Origin: Saccharum officinarum
Lineage: Eukaryota; Streptophyta; Magnoliopsida; Poales; Poaceae
DNA length: 64,000 bases
Direction of reading: 5' to 3'
Assembly: GCA_020631735.1 (NCBI GenBank)
Contig: CM036197.1
Location: 49,957,880-50,021,879, forward strand
How positions within the stretch are numbered: position 1 is the stretch's first letter; each line of letters opens with the position of its first letter. Of this stretch, positions 21,346-33,724 are shown piece by piece. Below the pieces are notes generated by a model that was not told the DNA's origin, did no database searches, and saw only the letters and a program-made list of their open reading frames with translations. The position numbers and the translations under genes are program-made.

Positions 21346-24300
21346 GGGACTGCTCACGCTCGGACGCCCGTGTTGTCCTCCGTCTCCTGCGTGACGTACT
21401 CGCTTGTGTCAGCACGTCTCTGTTAGCGTGCCCCCCCCCCCGACATCTCCCGCGCCGTTAGACTGCGCATGAGGACCACTCGCGTCTCCTCCTGCTTTCC
21501 ACACGCTTCCCTCGTATGCAATACCCGATCTAGTTTTAAAATAGAGATGTAACATTTACAACATACGTCTAAAGACATATAAAACACTTGAGACATGTTT
21601 CTAAAACACTTGCAAAAGCACCTAGAAAACACTTGAAAAAACATTGCAAAACATACGCAACATCCAGATAAAATACTTGCAGCATATGTGTGAAATGTAT
21701 ACAACATCCAGATAAATACACTTGCAACATATGTCTGAAAAAACAGATGAAACATGGAGAACAAAAGCTTGCAACATACATGTACAACTATTGCAACATA
21801 TGCAATATCTCAATCTGTTTTTGCAACATACACATGAAACAAATTACAACATACCTCTAAAACATCCAAAACATTTAAAATATACACTTGCAATATGCGC
21901 TTTTCAGCGCAACATCTCTTTGCTGCTTGGGAGAAATAGAGGCTCGTCGACATTTCAAGTTCATCGGTGTAGAGCTCGTCGGTGACGTGGAGCGATCGGC
22001 TAGGGGGCGCGATGCCTTCGCCGCATCATAGCTGCGCTCTGCGCCCCGCCACAGGCCCCTTGAGGCGCCATGAGAGCTGGATCAGGATCCGCGCGGGGAA
22101 GGGTGCCTACTGGCGCCGCCATCGGTGGGAGAAGGGAGGTGGCTTGTTGCCACCGCCACCATTGAAGAGAAGAAAGGGAATCGCGACAGAATCAATAAGC
22201 GAGGAGGAAGCGCCGCCAGAGGAGAAGGAAAGGGAACGTTGACGTCGGGAGAGGGATGGCCACCACGGCCGCGGTTGGAATGGGGCAAGGCGTCACGGCC
22301 GCCGTCGGGGTGGGGAATGGCATATCGGCACCGCTGCGGTGAGCTGCAGTATGGCAGAACCTCCTAAATTATATGTCCCACATGTACTTATCATTGTTTT
22401 AAAGACCTCTAACAACGTACATGTGTACCACAGAACTTAAGAAGTATGTCGGATGTCCTCGGGAAACCCAAATCATCCACGATCTTCCGAGCAAGATCAT
22501 ATTTCAGAGGCATCACAGTATTACAACATTTTATATAATAAATTACATCAGAGTAAAAGTGCGGAAGTCTTACATAACATAAGTTTACAAACCCTTTATT
22601 CTAAACTTATGAACCTTAAGTTTAGTTATTACAACCTTAGTAGTGGAGTAGCATTAGTAACTTTATTACAAACCACTAAAGCGTGGCGCTCTGCCCAAGA
22701 GCCAAACAAATTACTCGTCGTCGCTTACCGCAAAGATGGTCATGCAGCAGGGTCCGAAACAAACCTGCTTATGAGACGCACCTGCAACATGGGTTCAATA
22801 AACCCTGAGTACAAAAGTACTCCACAAGATTTAACCGACAAAAAGGGTGGAGAAGACTCAGGGATGCAGGCTCAGGGGAATCAAGGTGAAGTTCCAGCAA
22901 GAATCAAAGTTCTTTTGCATAAAAGCTACTAATAGTGAATCCTTATAATCAACATTTTATTTCAGCATTAATCATTAACAGAATGTAAGTGATCCTAATC
23001 TAGATTAGATAATTCATATCACTTCTTTCTTATTCTCCGACCAATGTTCCACTTATTAACTACGATATAGGTCAGGCGATCGAGTCTCCTTAACCGAGGA
23101 GCAACGACGATTCGAATCGATTATACCCAGCTGGGGATCTCTAACCACATGACATATGTAGGACTCTAACCGACATATATCAACCTTCACTCGGATCCTC
23201 CAAAACATAACCGGGTTCAGTGCCACCCGAGAGTACAATACACCTCCAATCCAGCCCTTGGCCACGAGGGTACACACTACTCTCGCTATCTCTCCACTCC
23301 CAGTGCGTGGTTGGCCGTTCACATGATGGCGTCACTGAGGTCTTAGGCTTACCAAAGCATGTGGTCAGTTGCAAAGTTTCAAAACACAGGCGGGTCTACA
23401 ACGATACGGTCCTTAATCGACACAATCGGAGACACTACATTGGGACTCCTTTCCCGATGCAAGTCCACCGACCGATCTCAAATTAACATCATCATTCAGT
23501 TGTTTCACAACAACCCTTTAAACTTTGCTAAATATTTTCAAAGTTTTCTCATTAAGCAAGGCTAAGCATACTAAGTATTTTCAAATAAAACAGTAACAAG
23601 GATAATATTGAAGTATCAAGGATGATAGTGTAGTAATTAGGTTATCACTCAACTCCTATCACTGAATGCAACCAAGCATTAACAAAGTGAAGTAAAGCTT
23701 TTCAAAACACAAGGAAGGTTTTAATGCATCCGGGGCTTGCCTTGGTCGATGAGAAGTTCAGGTTCCGGATCAGTCCCACAAATATCAAATCCCACCTCCA
23801 TTGACGTCGGCTCTTCTTCGGGGACGAATTCAACTTCGGTAATCTCCTCGTTCACGGGGACTACACGCGATGACAATGAATGTTCAAAATGATGAAGTAC
23901 GAAACATGATGCTCGGTAGATGTAGAACACTATTACAAAGTTGAGTATAACTTTCCTTCACGGTACCGTTGTAAACAATAACACTAACATAACCCTAAAG
24001 TAGGGTTTCAAAAGGTTAACTACTTCGTTAATGACTTTCGTTAATCACATGAAATAATACCACTTAAGTCTTAACAAAATGATTAAGAGAGCTCAAACAA
24101 TCAATTAAGGGTGCTAAGGGTCATTAAGTGTTAATGACTCAAAGTCAACACTTAATCACAAAGTCAAACAACCCTAAGTCATTAAGTCATAATTACATGA
24201 TTAACTAATTAATTAATAAATCAAAAATTAAATATAAAATCAACTTTGTCCAATTAAACTCAAATTTTTATTTTAGGAAGCTTACATCATAACTAAGTGG

Positions 24301-26670
24301 CAAAATAATTTTCATAATTTTTGGGTAATTAATTAAGCCTAGAAAAATTATGGAAAAGCCATTTAATAATTAATTGAGCTAATTAAATAACTTATAAAAA
24401 GTAATCAAACCTGGCCTTTCATATTTTTCCTAAATAGTACACAGTACAGAGAGGCTTCAATTTTTTTTAATAATTTTGGAGCTCTAGAAATTTCATAAAG
24501 AAATAAACAAAAACTGTTACTATTTCATATTTTTGAAAAATAAAAACAAAACTTCAACGTGGGCCGGCTACCCTTCTCCTCCTCTTGCTCGGCCCAGACG
24601 GACGCGCGCACACGCGCGCTCGTGGCCCACCCGCGCGCTCTCCTCCTCCCCTCGGCCTGCCTCTCTTCCTTTGGCCCAACCAGACGCACCGGCCTAGCAA
24701 CCCCCCACTCTGCTCTCTCTCACTGACGAGGCGACCCCGTCCGTCATCTTCCCTCCCACGCCGGTCGACGGCCAACGGTGACCATCAACCGCTACCTCGT
24801 CGGCGGCGAGACCCCCGGGAGACTGAGCTACACCAACACGACCACCCAGAACCCGCGAACACATCTCGACGCTCCACATCGCAGCAAGCACCCTGGAGGG
24901 AACTCCACACCGGCCATGGCAGCCACGGTGGCGGCGGCTCCCGTTGCCACGGCGAGACAAGCCAGTAACGACCAAAATGAGAGGACAGGGAGCATCAGTG
25001 GCTCACCACGAACGCAGCTGGGCAACTGGTAGGCGCAGAGAGGCAGCAGGGGCGGCTGGCCACGGTGAGGTTCCCGCGGCGACTCTGTTGCCGGCCGTGG
25101 AGAAGACGGATGCGCGCGCTCAGCTTAGGCAGTGAGGCTAAACGCAAAGGGGCTCAAGCGATGCGCAATGATGTAGCGAACGACAGGGCGAAAGGGAGCG
25201 GCCAGAGGTGAAGCGGTGGCGGTGGTGTCCGTCGGCGGCCGAGAGAACGACGGCGACGGTGAGGAAACAGAGGAAGAAAAGAAAAACGATGATGACGGTG
25301 CACAACTTTATAGGGCGCCAAAGACGACCTCCAGGCAACATGCAACGGTTCTGGCGAAGCCACGTCGAGCAGAAGACGGCCTCGAGCGCACCTGGAAGAT
25401 GGCTGAAGGCCGCCGGCGACGAGCGGGAGGTGGCGCCCTGTGGTTGGAAACGGATTTTGACAAATTTAAGAAACTGCCACTAACCCAATTTTACAAATTA
25501 CTCTCAAAATTTCTATCAAAGTTGAAAATATATACAGACAAAAGTTGCTCAATTTTCAAAGTTCTACAACTTTCTCAATATAAACTTTTTCAAATTCAGC
25601 TTAGATTTTGAAATTTGAATTTGAATTTAAAAGGGGACACTTTCTGAAAATTGGTAATTTCAAAATTAATTTAAATTTTACATTGAAACCTCAAAAACTC
25701 AAAATACCAAAGTTGTACATCTAGCCAAGGCCTACAACTTTTCTATTCAAACTATTTTCAAATTTTGCCTCCATTTTGAAATTGGTATAGGAAAATGAAA
25801 AGGGGTCAAATCTGGGATTTGAATCTTTTCAAAATTACTCCAACTTTTACACTAAAACTTTGAAAACTCCAAAAACTAAAGTTGTACAACAAGACCAGAT
25901 CTACAACTTTGCTTTTTGGCTCACCCCCAAAATTTGCTTAGATTTTGAATTACACAAAATGGGTAAAACCAGGGTCTTGAATTTTAGGATTTTCGGAAGA
26001 ATTTCAAATTGAAACTTGTTGCTACATTAATTGGTGAGTATTTAGTGATCACACCATCATCCAAGGACATCATTGAGTCAAGCATCACATGTTTGACCAA
26101 ATGCCACTCTTGGTTGACCAGGTTGACTTTGAAAAATCTTTTAATAATTTCTCAACTTTGAATTCAAATTCGAATCGGAAAACTTGCAACAAGTTTTGGA
26201 TTCCAAATTCAAACTCAAACTTGAAGCTTCATTTTATGGGTTGGACTTGAGCTCATACCCTACACTTGACATTAGCGTACAACACAGTCGTACACCTCAA
26301 CTTACATAGGGCACAAACTAAGCGTTTGCGGTGACATTCAAAATTAGGGTTTTTTATTCAAGTCACACATCACAGAAACACATTCAACCTAAGAAATGTA
26401 ACTTATTTTAGTTGATGCACATCATGGTTAACTTAATCACGAATACTTTGTAGTGCATATGATGACATGACAAATTTTTAGTTACTATAACACCAGGGGT
26501 GTTACATGCAACCCCTTAGCCTCGGTCGCGTGCGGTGGAGAGAACCTTATCCTTCCGTTTGGATAGTAGAGGCAGCTGGATAAGGTTAAAGACGTTGTTG
26601 GACCGTTGGGCTGGTGTCGCAGCCCGCGAACACGACCTCCAGTCGAACGCTTTGACTAAAGAATTTTTAA
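21346..26670. mobile_element. MULE-like non-autonomous element, split by a solo LTR
   Basis: This material is present in copy A but absent from the equivalent site in copy B, so it is an insertion (21346-22349 plus 26507 to about 26670). It contains many degenerate GCAACAT / AACACTTGCAA and CATCCAGATAAA motifs (21550-21900) followed by a GC-rich segment. The element at 41916-42793 has the same organisation. That motif-rich, GC-capped structure is seen in grass Mutator-like non-autonomous elements (inference). The right edge is approximate. It holds no convincing protein. Confidence 0.5.
22350..26506 (-). mobile_element. Solo LTR (4.2 kb), relative of the 9663-14441 LTR
   Basis: Minus-strand start TGTAACACCCCTGGTG at 26506; the far end on plus reads TATGGCAGAACCTCCTAAAT at 22350, matching TGTCACAGAACCGCCCAAAT of the other solo LTR. 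Flanks are TGCAG (22345-22349) and TGCAA (26507-26511), a five-base duplication with one change. Inner landmarks shared with that LTR include CCGGGGCTTGCCT (near 23731) and AATAAACCCTGAGTAC (near 22798). It is more diverged and has lost the TATA-like run, so it is an older or different subfamily. A GC-rich block at 24560-25440 is open in several frames without a recognisable domain. Confidence 0.72.
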
Positions 26671-26903
26671 GACGGTTTATGAACACTTTTTTACCTGTTA
26701 AATTTTTTTGAGCAACACTTTTTTACCTGTTATTAATCATCAACCGCTTGCAAGCCTAGGAACGCAAAGCTAACATTAATAATTTTAATTCCTTATTAAA
26801 TCATGTAATAATGAAACAGTTTATATATGTTTAATTCAAGTCGTTCAATATCCTGGCTCTGCCACAGCCTTGTTCGCTACTCCCTCCGTTCAAGAAAGAC
26901 CAT

Positions 26904-27017
26904 CAGCCTGTTTATTTCGCTTGTTTATTGTGCTGAAATCACTGTTCGCTGGTTTGTTGTGAGAGAAAAACACTGCTGGATGGCTGCTGGTTCTGCTGAT
27001 AAGTCTAAACGAACAGG
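26904..27017. mobile_element. Small foldback MITE with GTGAGAGAAAA core
   Basis: From CAGCCTGTTTATTTCGCTT to ATAAGTCTAAACGAACAGG, about 114 bp, with central TTGTTGTGAGAGAAAAACAC. It is preceded by CTCCCTCCGTTCAAGAAAG (26881-26899), an orphan Stowaway-type end into which it may have inserted. Confidence 0.6.
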
Positions 27018-27060
27018 GTGCGTAGTTGTAGGATTCGAATTTTTACCCATAAAAGACTAA

Positions 27061-27334
27061 GGCCGTGTTTAGTTTCGGATTCAAGGCAACCGAGTTGGAA
27101 CAGTGCGCAATAAATGTGCACTATAGTATTTCGTTTGTATTTGGTAAAAAATGTTCAAACTTTGACTAATTAGGCTTAAAATGTTCGTCTCACAAAGTAC
27201 AACAAAACTGTGTAATTAGTTTTAAATTTCATCTACATTTAGTACTCAATACGTGTGCCGGCATTTTGATGTGATGAGAATCTTCTTTTTTACATAGTGG
27301 AATTTAAGGTAGAAATTAGAAACTAAACAAGGCC
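27061..27334. mobile_element. Tourist-like MITE
   Basis: 274 bp with ends GGCCGTGTTTAGTTTC / GAAACTAAACAAGGCC and TAA on both sides (27058-27060, 27335-27337). It shares the core TTGACTAATTAGGCTTAAAA and TTCGTCTCACAAA with the copy at 3105. Confidence 0.85.
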
Positions 27335-27338
27335 TAAG

Positions 27339-27467
27339 GAGCCGTTTGGCTGGGCTGATAAGCCGGCTGAAAAACGATGTTGCCTGATTTGTTGTGAGAG
27401 AAAAATAATGTTCCGGCTGAAAAAACAAGCTGAAAAAAGACAGATTATAAGCCGAATGGACAGGGCC
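27339..27467. mobile_element. Small foldback MITE with GTGAGAGAAAA core
   Basis: About 129 bp, from GAGCCGTTTGGCTGGGCTG to GCCGAATGGACAGGGCC, with central TTTGTTGTGAGAGAAAAATA. It lies between two Tourist-like MITEs, forming a three-element cluster. Confidence 0.6.
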
Positions 27468-27470
27468 TAA

Positions 27471-27713
27471 GGCCTTGTTTAGATAGAAAAAAAAATTGTC
27501 TAAAAATGTCGTAGCACTTTCATTTATATTTGATAATTATTGTTTCACAATGGTCTAAGTAGGCTTAAAAGATTCATCTCCTAAATTATAAACAAATTGT
27601 ACAATTAGTTAGTTTTTTTATTTATATTTAATGCTCTATACATACGTGTAAAAATTTGATGTGATAAAAATTTTTAAAAAGTTTTCAACTTTTCTCGTCA
27701 TCTGAACAAGGCC
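27471..27713. mobile_element. Tourist-like MITE
   Basis: 243 bp with ends GGCCTTGTTTAGATAG and ATCTGAACAAGGCC, preceded by TAA. The right flank is TGG rather than TAA, so one duplication has decayed. The core TAAGTAGGCTTAAAAGATTC is diverged. Confidence 0.75.
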
Positions 27714-27750
27714 TGGTTCAAGGACGTGTAAGTCACTGACTCGCAAAAGC

Positions 27751-27900
27751 CTCTCCTCCACTAGTTTCTCTGAACAATAAAAAAAAATCTAGGCAACTTC
27801 AGCAAGGACACGTGGCCAGCCTCTCCTCCACTAGTTTCTCCCGTGCACGGATGCTAGCCTCTCTCATCCACTCGTTTCTCCCATGCACGGACGCTGGGAC
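27751..27900 (+). repeat. Short tandem repeats CCTCTC.TCCACT.GTTTCTC
   Basis: Three copies of CTCTCCTCCACTAGTTTCTC (the last slightly changed) at about 27752, 27820 and 27858. The second and third are also followed by CC.TGCACGGA. Further to 28083 are reduplicated CAGCCACCAGCCA runs and TTTTTCTCTCACA, pieces of the small foldback MITE family. No function is evident. Confidence 0.5.
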
Positions 27901-28150
27901 TGGAACTCGACTGAGCAGGTCAAGCGTATTTACGTAATTTCACCTTTACATTGGTTTGCACCGGCCAGTCAGCACTGTTTTTCTCTCACACCAGTTCAGC
28001 ACTAGCCACCAGCCAGCCAGCAGTATTTTTCTCTCACAATAAATCAGCCTCAGCCACCAGCCACCAGCCAGCTATGATCTTTCTGGGACGGAGGAGCAGA
28101 CCTTAAATCGACTGGAACGTCAGGTGGAGGCTCCAAACCAAACCTTCTAG

Positions 28151-28345
28151 GGCGTGTTTAGTTTAAAGTTTTCAGGTACAGTAGCACATATGTAATTATA
28201 GTAATTAGTGTTCAATCATAGACTAATTAGATTTAAAAGATTCGTCTCGCAAAATACATATAAACTGTAAAATTAGTTATTTTTTTATCTATATTTAATG
28301 CTTCATGTATGGCTCTAAACATTTGATGGGATAGGATCACCTCTG
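28151..28345. mobile_element. Tourist-like MITE, right end missing
   Basis: Begins GGGCGTGTTTAGTTTAAAG and has the family core GACTAATTAGATTTAAAAGA and TTCGTCTCGCAAAATACAT, ending with ATTTGATGGGATAGGATCAC. The right inverted repeat is absent. The equivalent position in copy B (after 43900) lacks it. Confidence 0.65.
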
Positions 28346-29155
28346 ACTTAAAAGTAGTAGAGTACAGTACAGAATCACGTAGCGCGTATCGCCGCGGTTA
28401 CTTCCTGAAGTGGACTACGACGTGACCGCCGCGACGCGCTTCTCCACCACAGCTGCACTGGCAGCAGCTAGGCTATGCCAATGGCGATCATACTATCATC
28501 TACAGTACTAGTACTCTACTTCCTGCTAAGAAAAGGAAAAAGGAACTGTCTCGATAGGATATAGTAGATCAGCAGATTTCTGGTTTATTTTTATCCTAAA
28601 GCAGAAACTGAACCACGTGCTCGATCCCGATCACGTTCACGTCGTCGAGAATGACTCGACCGGCCGGCCGCGAATCGTTTCGGCGGGCAACCACCCCGCA
28701 CCATCAGTGTCCTCTCTGTTGGCGTCGCGTTCGGTTCGGTTCGCTTGCCTGATCAGGCAGGGCTGAAAGCAACGTTGCCGGGCCGGCATGGGCTTGGGCA
28801 GTTGGGCACGGCACCGGGCGGGCGCGTCTGGCGAGTGCAAGGTGGCGATCGATGCGCAGTCCGTCTGGTCGTTCCAACCGACAGGCCAGTACAGACAACA
28901 GCAGCAGCAGCGCGAACCGCGAAGGGAGCTGCGCGTGGCGACGTGTGCCAGTACTACACTACTGTGTCGTCGTTACGGCTAGTGCTAGCTAGCTGTTGAC
29001 TCCGGATACCTGCGATCATGAGACCGTGACCCGTCACCATCCCCAGAAGTAGTCCGGCCAGGCGGCAAGTGCGCCACTGCGCTGTGCAGAAAGACGAGTG
29101 GTGCTCGACGGTTCTTGTGCCCACGGACAGGAGCTCACTCTGGCGCCGTCGTGGC

Positions 29156-29903
29156 TAACCTGGGAAAAAAATAAAAATCGAACCCAAATAACCGTAACAT
29201 AAACCAAACTAGCCAAAACCGAAAATTTCGGTTCTTAATTCTCAGAAACCAAAATATTATCGGATAATTCAGTTTTGAACCTCGGTTAACCGAAGAACCG
29301 AATCTATGCATTTGGCCCAATAGCAAAAGAGGCATAACCCACGTACCAACCCTAGATATATGACACAGCCTCCTCAAGCTCCTATCCCCACCGTCCAGGC
29401 GCCCATCCTAGTATTCCCCGTCCCCAGTACCACGGCGCCTCCACCTCTGCGCCTCATGCAGTTGCGCTCGCCTGAGTAAACTGGAGCATGGAGGCGAGCC
29501 ACCGCCTGCCCTAGAGGCCGAGGCATCGAGCTGCTACCGCTCACCGCCTACGCAAGCGTCCGTAGGCCGCGCCGTTGCGGGGCTTGGAATGGAGCCCTCC
29601 ACCACCGCCTGCTCCTGCCTGGAGTCCTCCTTCGCCGCTTCTGCTGTCGACGAGGGTCGAGGAGTGTCGGATCTGGAGAAGGGGCGACAGCTACCGTGTT
29701 TTTTCTCGATTTTTTTTCTTCTGTTTCGCTGTTGTAATGGATGGCTTGGTCGGTTCGGTCCGAACCGAACTAACCGAGACCGAAATTCCCCAGTTCCTAG
29801 TTTTCTAACGAACCGATCAATTCCCAATTTTCTGCTAACCGAATTTCATATAGAACCGAGAAACCGAACCGATCAGTTTCGGTTAACCGAATGCCCAGGC
29901 TGA
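29156..29903. mobile_element. hAT-like non-autonomous element
   Basis: About 748 bp. The right end reads AACCGAATGCCCAGGCTGA (minus: TCAGCCTGGGCATTCGGTT), a hAT-style end; the left end TAACCTGGG mirrors it imperfectly. Possible 8-bp flanks are GTCGTGGC (29148) and GTCGTGAG (29904), 6 of 8 identical. Both sides are rich in CGGTTAACCGAA-type palindromes (29220-29310, 29745-29890). The middle (29380-29690) is GC-rich and gene-like without a recognisable product. It marks the right edge of the clear homology of copy A. Confidence 0.5.
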
Positions 29904-29911
29904 GTCGTGAG

Positions 29912-32900
29912 TTAGACTACACTAACACTAATACTGATCGATCGCTGGCTAAGATTAGTGCGTGTGATTTGCTCCAGCCACGATTTTAACTAGTTTTGCC
30001 TTGCTCACGTTGATTTGATTTTGACGACAAAATCTTGCGAATGTGCTGTGGAGTATCTTGTGATGTTCTCCTAGCAATTCAACCGAATTGACCACCAGCG
30101 TGACATAGCATCTCATTTTAGGTCCAGACAGGGTTATCGTCACGGGATGTGCAACTAATCCATCTACAAAAAAACGTCGGCAGAGATGTGCCGTACATGC
30201 GATTAGTTTTTTTTAACGGTGGTTAGGCTACCATATGTTAATTATTAATGTACCCAAACACCTAGCTGTTGAAAAAAGGATGCCTACATGATAAAGGTGT
30301 TGAAACTGGAAAATGGAGAAATTCGACCCATCGATCATGCATACCAAACTCTGCAAGAGCCAAAGAGGGGACAAAACTTTACCTTTGTGTCTTTACGCAA
30401 CGGCAAGGACGCTTATAAGTTGCCGCCGTCTCAATTCACTGTCATAACCGCGCGGCCTTTGGGTAAACAAATTACTAGCCAAAAGCCACATCAAGCATGT
30501 GACACCCAGCCTTGGGTGCCTTTTGATTAATGCACACTGGACAACTGCAAGAGGATAAAAACCATAAGTGTCCTTTAAGCTAGGTCTGTCTTTATTCTAA
30601 TTTAGCTCTCTTCTGAATAAACCTTTTTACTGTACTAGCACGTTAGTATTAGTTAAGACTAGCAACAAAGTGTTGATCTGGTTAGTGCGTAAGATAAACA
30701 AAAATATCATAATCATTTCACTTTTATAGTGCGTCTAACGCACCCAGGAAATAGTTTAAGACTATATCTTCAAGAGTTTTCTATTAAAGTCAACAAGGCT
30801 AAATGAAACTGGTTATCATTTTTTTTATTTCAGCAAAATGTAATTGAAATTGTTGCCACAAAACTAAAAACGGATCAAAATCAGCTTTATTAAATCGGTT
30901 CGTTTAATCAGGTAACCGCAACACGTACTATACTTGTACAAGACATAATGCAAAAAGTACAGGAGATAGCAACAACATAATTGCATAGAAAAAGCACCAT
31001 ACAAGAAATGTAACGTGCAATAGAACAAAAGGAAAAAAAAGATGTTCTCAAAAAAAAAAAAAGAAACAAAGAATACTTATAACATATAAAGTCTTATAGG
31101 GATACAGTTAAACAGCAAATCTTTTAGTGTCTAATATAATAGTCATAGAAATATTTTGGTTAAATCAATTAACGCCATCTCAAAACCGAATAAATCATTG
31201 ATCACCAAATAATGCCAAAGTCTGCCAAATAGAACTCAGGAATTTTTGTCAACGACAATTCCGGTTAAATCGAGTTGGTTTTGGTTGGTTGATCGGTTTC
31301 GGTGATATTTTGCGTCCCTATATTTTGCTTCAAAAATTCATTCATTTCCTCCAGTTTCATAAATTCAAAGGGTGACATTATTAAGCTTCTAAAATCACAA
31401 GGAACACACTTTAACTAAATTAACTCAAAATCTATTGCATGTTTTAAATTAAGTTCCTCGAAGTTAATTGTTTGTAAATTATTTGAACTTTAGGTCATCA
31501 GTAAATTTTAGAAAATCAAGGACACTTTTTTTAAAAAAATGAATATGAAAAAAATATATAAGTCAATAGGATATGGAAGGCGAAACTTGACTAGTCTATT
31601 TTAGAGTACGGTGGAGTGAATAACCAAATGAAAATACCGATGATGGAATTTGAAGTGTCCACTAGAGATCCTCCAGCAGTTTAGAGCAATGCACATGAGC
31701 TATTCTCTATATGCTGTTTTGTTTTCGGCGGGCACATTGTTCCATCATCGCACATGAAGCACTAGTTAAATTGTCTTATACAGTACATAAAAAATCCTCG
31801 GAATTCCTGCATATGTTTGGACTTTTTGCACGACATATAATAAACTCTGGTACAACAGTAGAACAATTAATCTCGAAGGGGTTAGGGACTGCTCTCGGAG
31901 TCAAAAGATTCCTCGAAGTGGTTAGGGACACCAGGAATCATTAGCTCCATTATATTGCCGTCCACGCTAGCGTACGACTACGACCTCGCCGAAGCCAAAA
32001 GCACGCAGCTGGTTGTCCGGCTGTCTCTTGTTAACCTAACCCAAGTTCATAATATTAAGTTTAGCCCTTCGATTAAACAACCCTAGCGTGTGTTGCCTTT
32101 TAAGCTGGCCATACTTTTAGTACTGTGTTCCGGCCGTCGAGTGAGTTGTGAGTTGTGACTAGTGAGTGGTGTACGTCGTGCACGCATAATCGATCGATCC
32201 AATCGCCTATTTAAAAATAATCCAATTGTACTCCCTCTAAAAAAGATCCAATCTGATTGCCTGCCTTTAGCAGCATGTTTAAATATTTGGAGCAGCCTGG
32301 CTCGCTTTTGTTGCTTGTGTGGCTTTAGAAACGCAGACGGGATCTCCAGATTACTAGTCGCACGATCTCGAGCATGTTCGTATAAGATTAATCAGCAGCA
32401 TTTTTCTCTAAAAAAAAATAGATCAGCTAGATTTCAGCCCAAGCGAACAGACTGCTCGTCAAAAGCGTGGGAGATTCGCATAAGTTTCATCAAATTGAGT
32501 TACCCGTTGATTAAGTCACACGTAATCAACGGATTTCAACTCTGAAAATAAAAACCGGGCAGCGTATTTTTTGAAAACTTATTTCGTGAACCAAATAAGC
32601 CGGGCACACGATTTGCTTGAACTACTTTTCAGCTAACGAACCCGTGTTTTTCTTTTCCAATAAGTCAGTATAAACCAAATTTCAGCGTAAGCGAACGCGG
32701 TGAAAAGGCAAATCGGGACAGGACGGGCCCACGGGAGAGTGCAGGGCGCGAGCCGGGAAGCGACGACCAAGAAACTTCCCGACTTCCCGCATTATACGCA
32801 CGTGCGGGATCGCGTGCCCAGATACTACCCTGTTTGCCCGTCGCGGCATGGGCCCACGGGGACGCGCAGGGCGTTTGGCGAGGTTCACTGAAACCACCCT

Positions 32901-32922
32901 GTTTTTTTTTCTGTCCGAAATA
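29912..32922. other. Unassigned intergenic DNA
   Basis: No gene is recognised. Short open frames (30288-30530, 31711-31944, 32162-32545) have no family resemblance. A second zone of GGTTAAATCG / CGGTTTCGGTGA motifs at 30880-31310 may be a worn hAT-like element. Around 32560-32700 are traces of the AACGAAC / AGCGAACG foldback MITE family. A GC-rich patch (32700-32890) contains partly inverted GGGCCCACGGG copies. The rest is AT-rich and featureless. Confidence 0.4.
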
Positions 32923-33178
32923 CTCCTTCCGTCAAAAAAAAAATACAATTATGGGAAGCGGACCGGTCAAACTAGTTCAACTTTAACCAAGTTTATAGAA
33001 AATAATATTAAAAAAATTATACCTCCAAATAAATTTATTATGTAAATATATTCTATAAGTAATCCAATCATACTTATTTTTGTTTCATTAGTGTTAGTAT
33101 TTTTTATATAACTTTAGTTAAAGTTTGAATTGTTTGACTCGGGATGCGAGAATTTTATTCTTTTATGAACGGAGGGAG
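32923..33178. mobile_element. Stowaway-like MITE
   Basis: 256 bp, CTCCTTCCGTC ... GAACGGAGGGAG, flanked by TA on both sides. The interior is AT-rich with paired TCAAACTAGTTCAACTTTAA and TTAAAGTTTGAATTGTTTGA arms. Confidence 0.85.
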
Positions 33179-33266
33179 TAGGAAGATGGGAATAGTATAT
33201 GCGTACTCTCGGGTCTATGGTCCGAAAAACATGCATGCGCGCATGGCCTTGGGACCGATCACCAAC

Positions 33267-33482
33267 GCCATGTCTAGTTCAAAAAAATTTCAAGATTCTT
33301 TATCACATCGAATGTTTTGATACGTGTATGGAGTATTAAATATAGATAAAAAAAAATAATTATATAATTTGATAAAAAAACCACGAGACGAATCTTTTGA
33401 GCCTAATTAGTTCATGATTGAACACTAATTAATAAATACATATAAAAATACCACAGTAGCAAAACCAACAAATTTCGCGAAC
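33267..33482. mobile_element. Tourist-like MITE (reverse orientation), worn ends
   Basis: From GCCATGTCTAGTTC to TTTCGCGAACTAAGG, with the reverse-strand family core ACGAGACGAATCTTTTGAGC and CTAATTAGTTCATGATTGAA. Its right end abuts the next MITE, which appears to have inserted at its terminal TAA. Confidence 0.65.
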
Positions 33483-33485
33483 TAA

Positions 33486-33724
33486 GGCCCAGTTTAGATG
33501 CAAAAAATTTTGCAAAATTTTTCAAGATTCCCCGTCACATCGAATCTTTGAACACATGCATGAAGCATTAAATATAGATAAAAAAAAATAAAACTAATTA
33601 GACAGTTTAGACGAAATTCACGAGACGAATCTTTTAAGCCTAATTAGTCCATGATTGGCAACTAATTGTCAAATAATAACGAAAAGTGCTACATGAACAT
33701 TTAGCAAAATTTTTTTGCATATAA
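33486..33724. mobile_element. Tourist-like MITE (reverse orientation)
   Basis: Begins GGCCCAGTTTAGATGCAAAA after TAA, with core GAGACGAATCTTTTAAGCC and TAATTAGTCCATGATTGG. The right end reads TTTTTTGCATATAAGG, so its terminal inverted repeat is partly deleted and shares TAA with the next copy. Confidence 0.7.

Larger units (their letters stand above)
20134..29155 (+). repeat. Segmental duplication copy A (with later insertions)
   Basis: Four stretches align in the same order and orientation with copy B: 20134-20270 with 41630-41775, 20964-21345 with 43055-43745, 26690-26880 and 28098-28150 with 43756-43900, and 28380-29155 with 45533-46905. Shared landmarks include TTTTTCTCAGGATGTGC, GGAAAACGTGCAT, GTGGACTACGACGTGACCGC, GGCGAGTGCAAGGTGGCGAT and CGCAGAAAGACG-type text. 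The gaps in the alignment are transposons present in one copy only. No reading frame is kept between the copies, so the segment is most likely non-coding. It was probably duplicated in tandem before most insertions here. Confidence 0.8.

Noticed and set aside
22453..22932. 159-aa plus-strand frame
   Set aside because: It lies inside a minus-strand solo LTR, matches no family, and the equivalent part of the other LTRs is not open.
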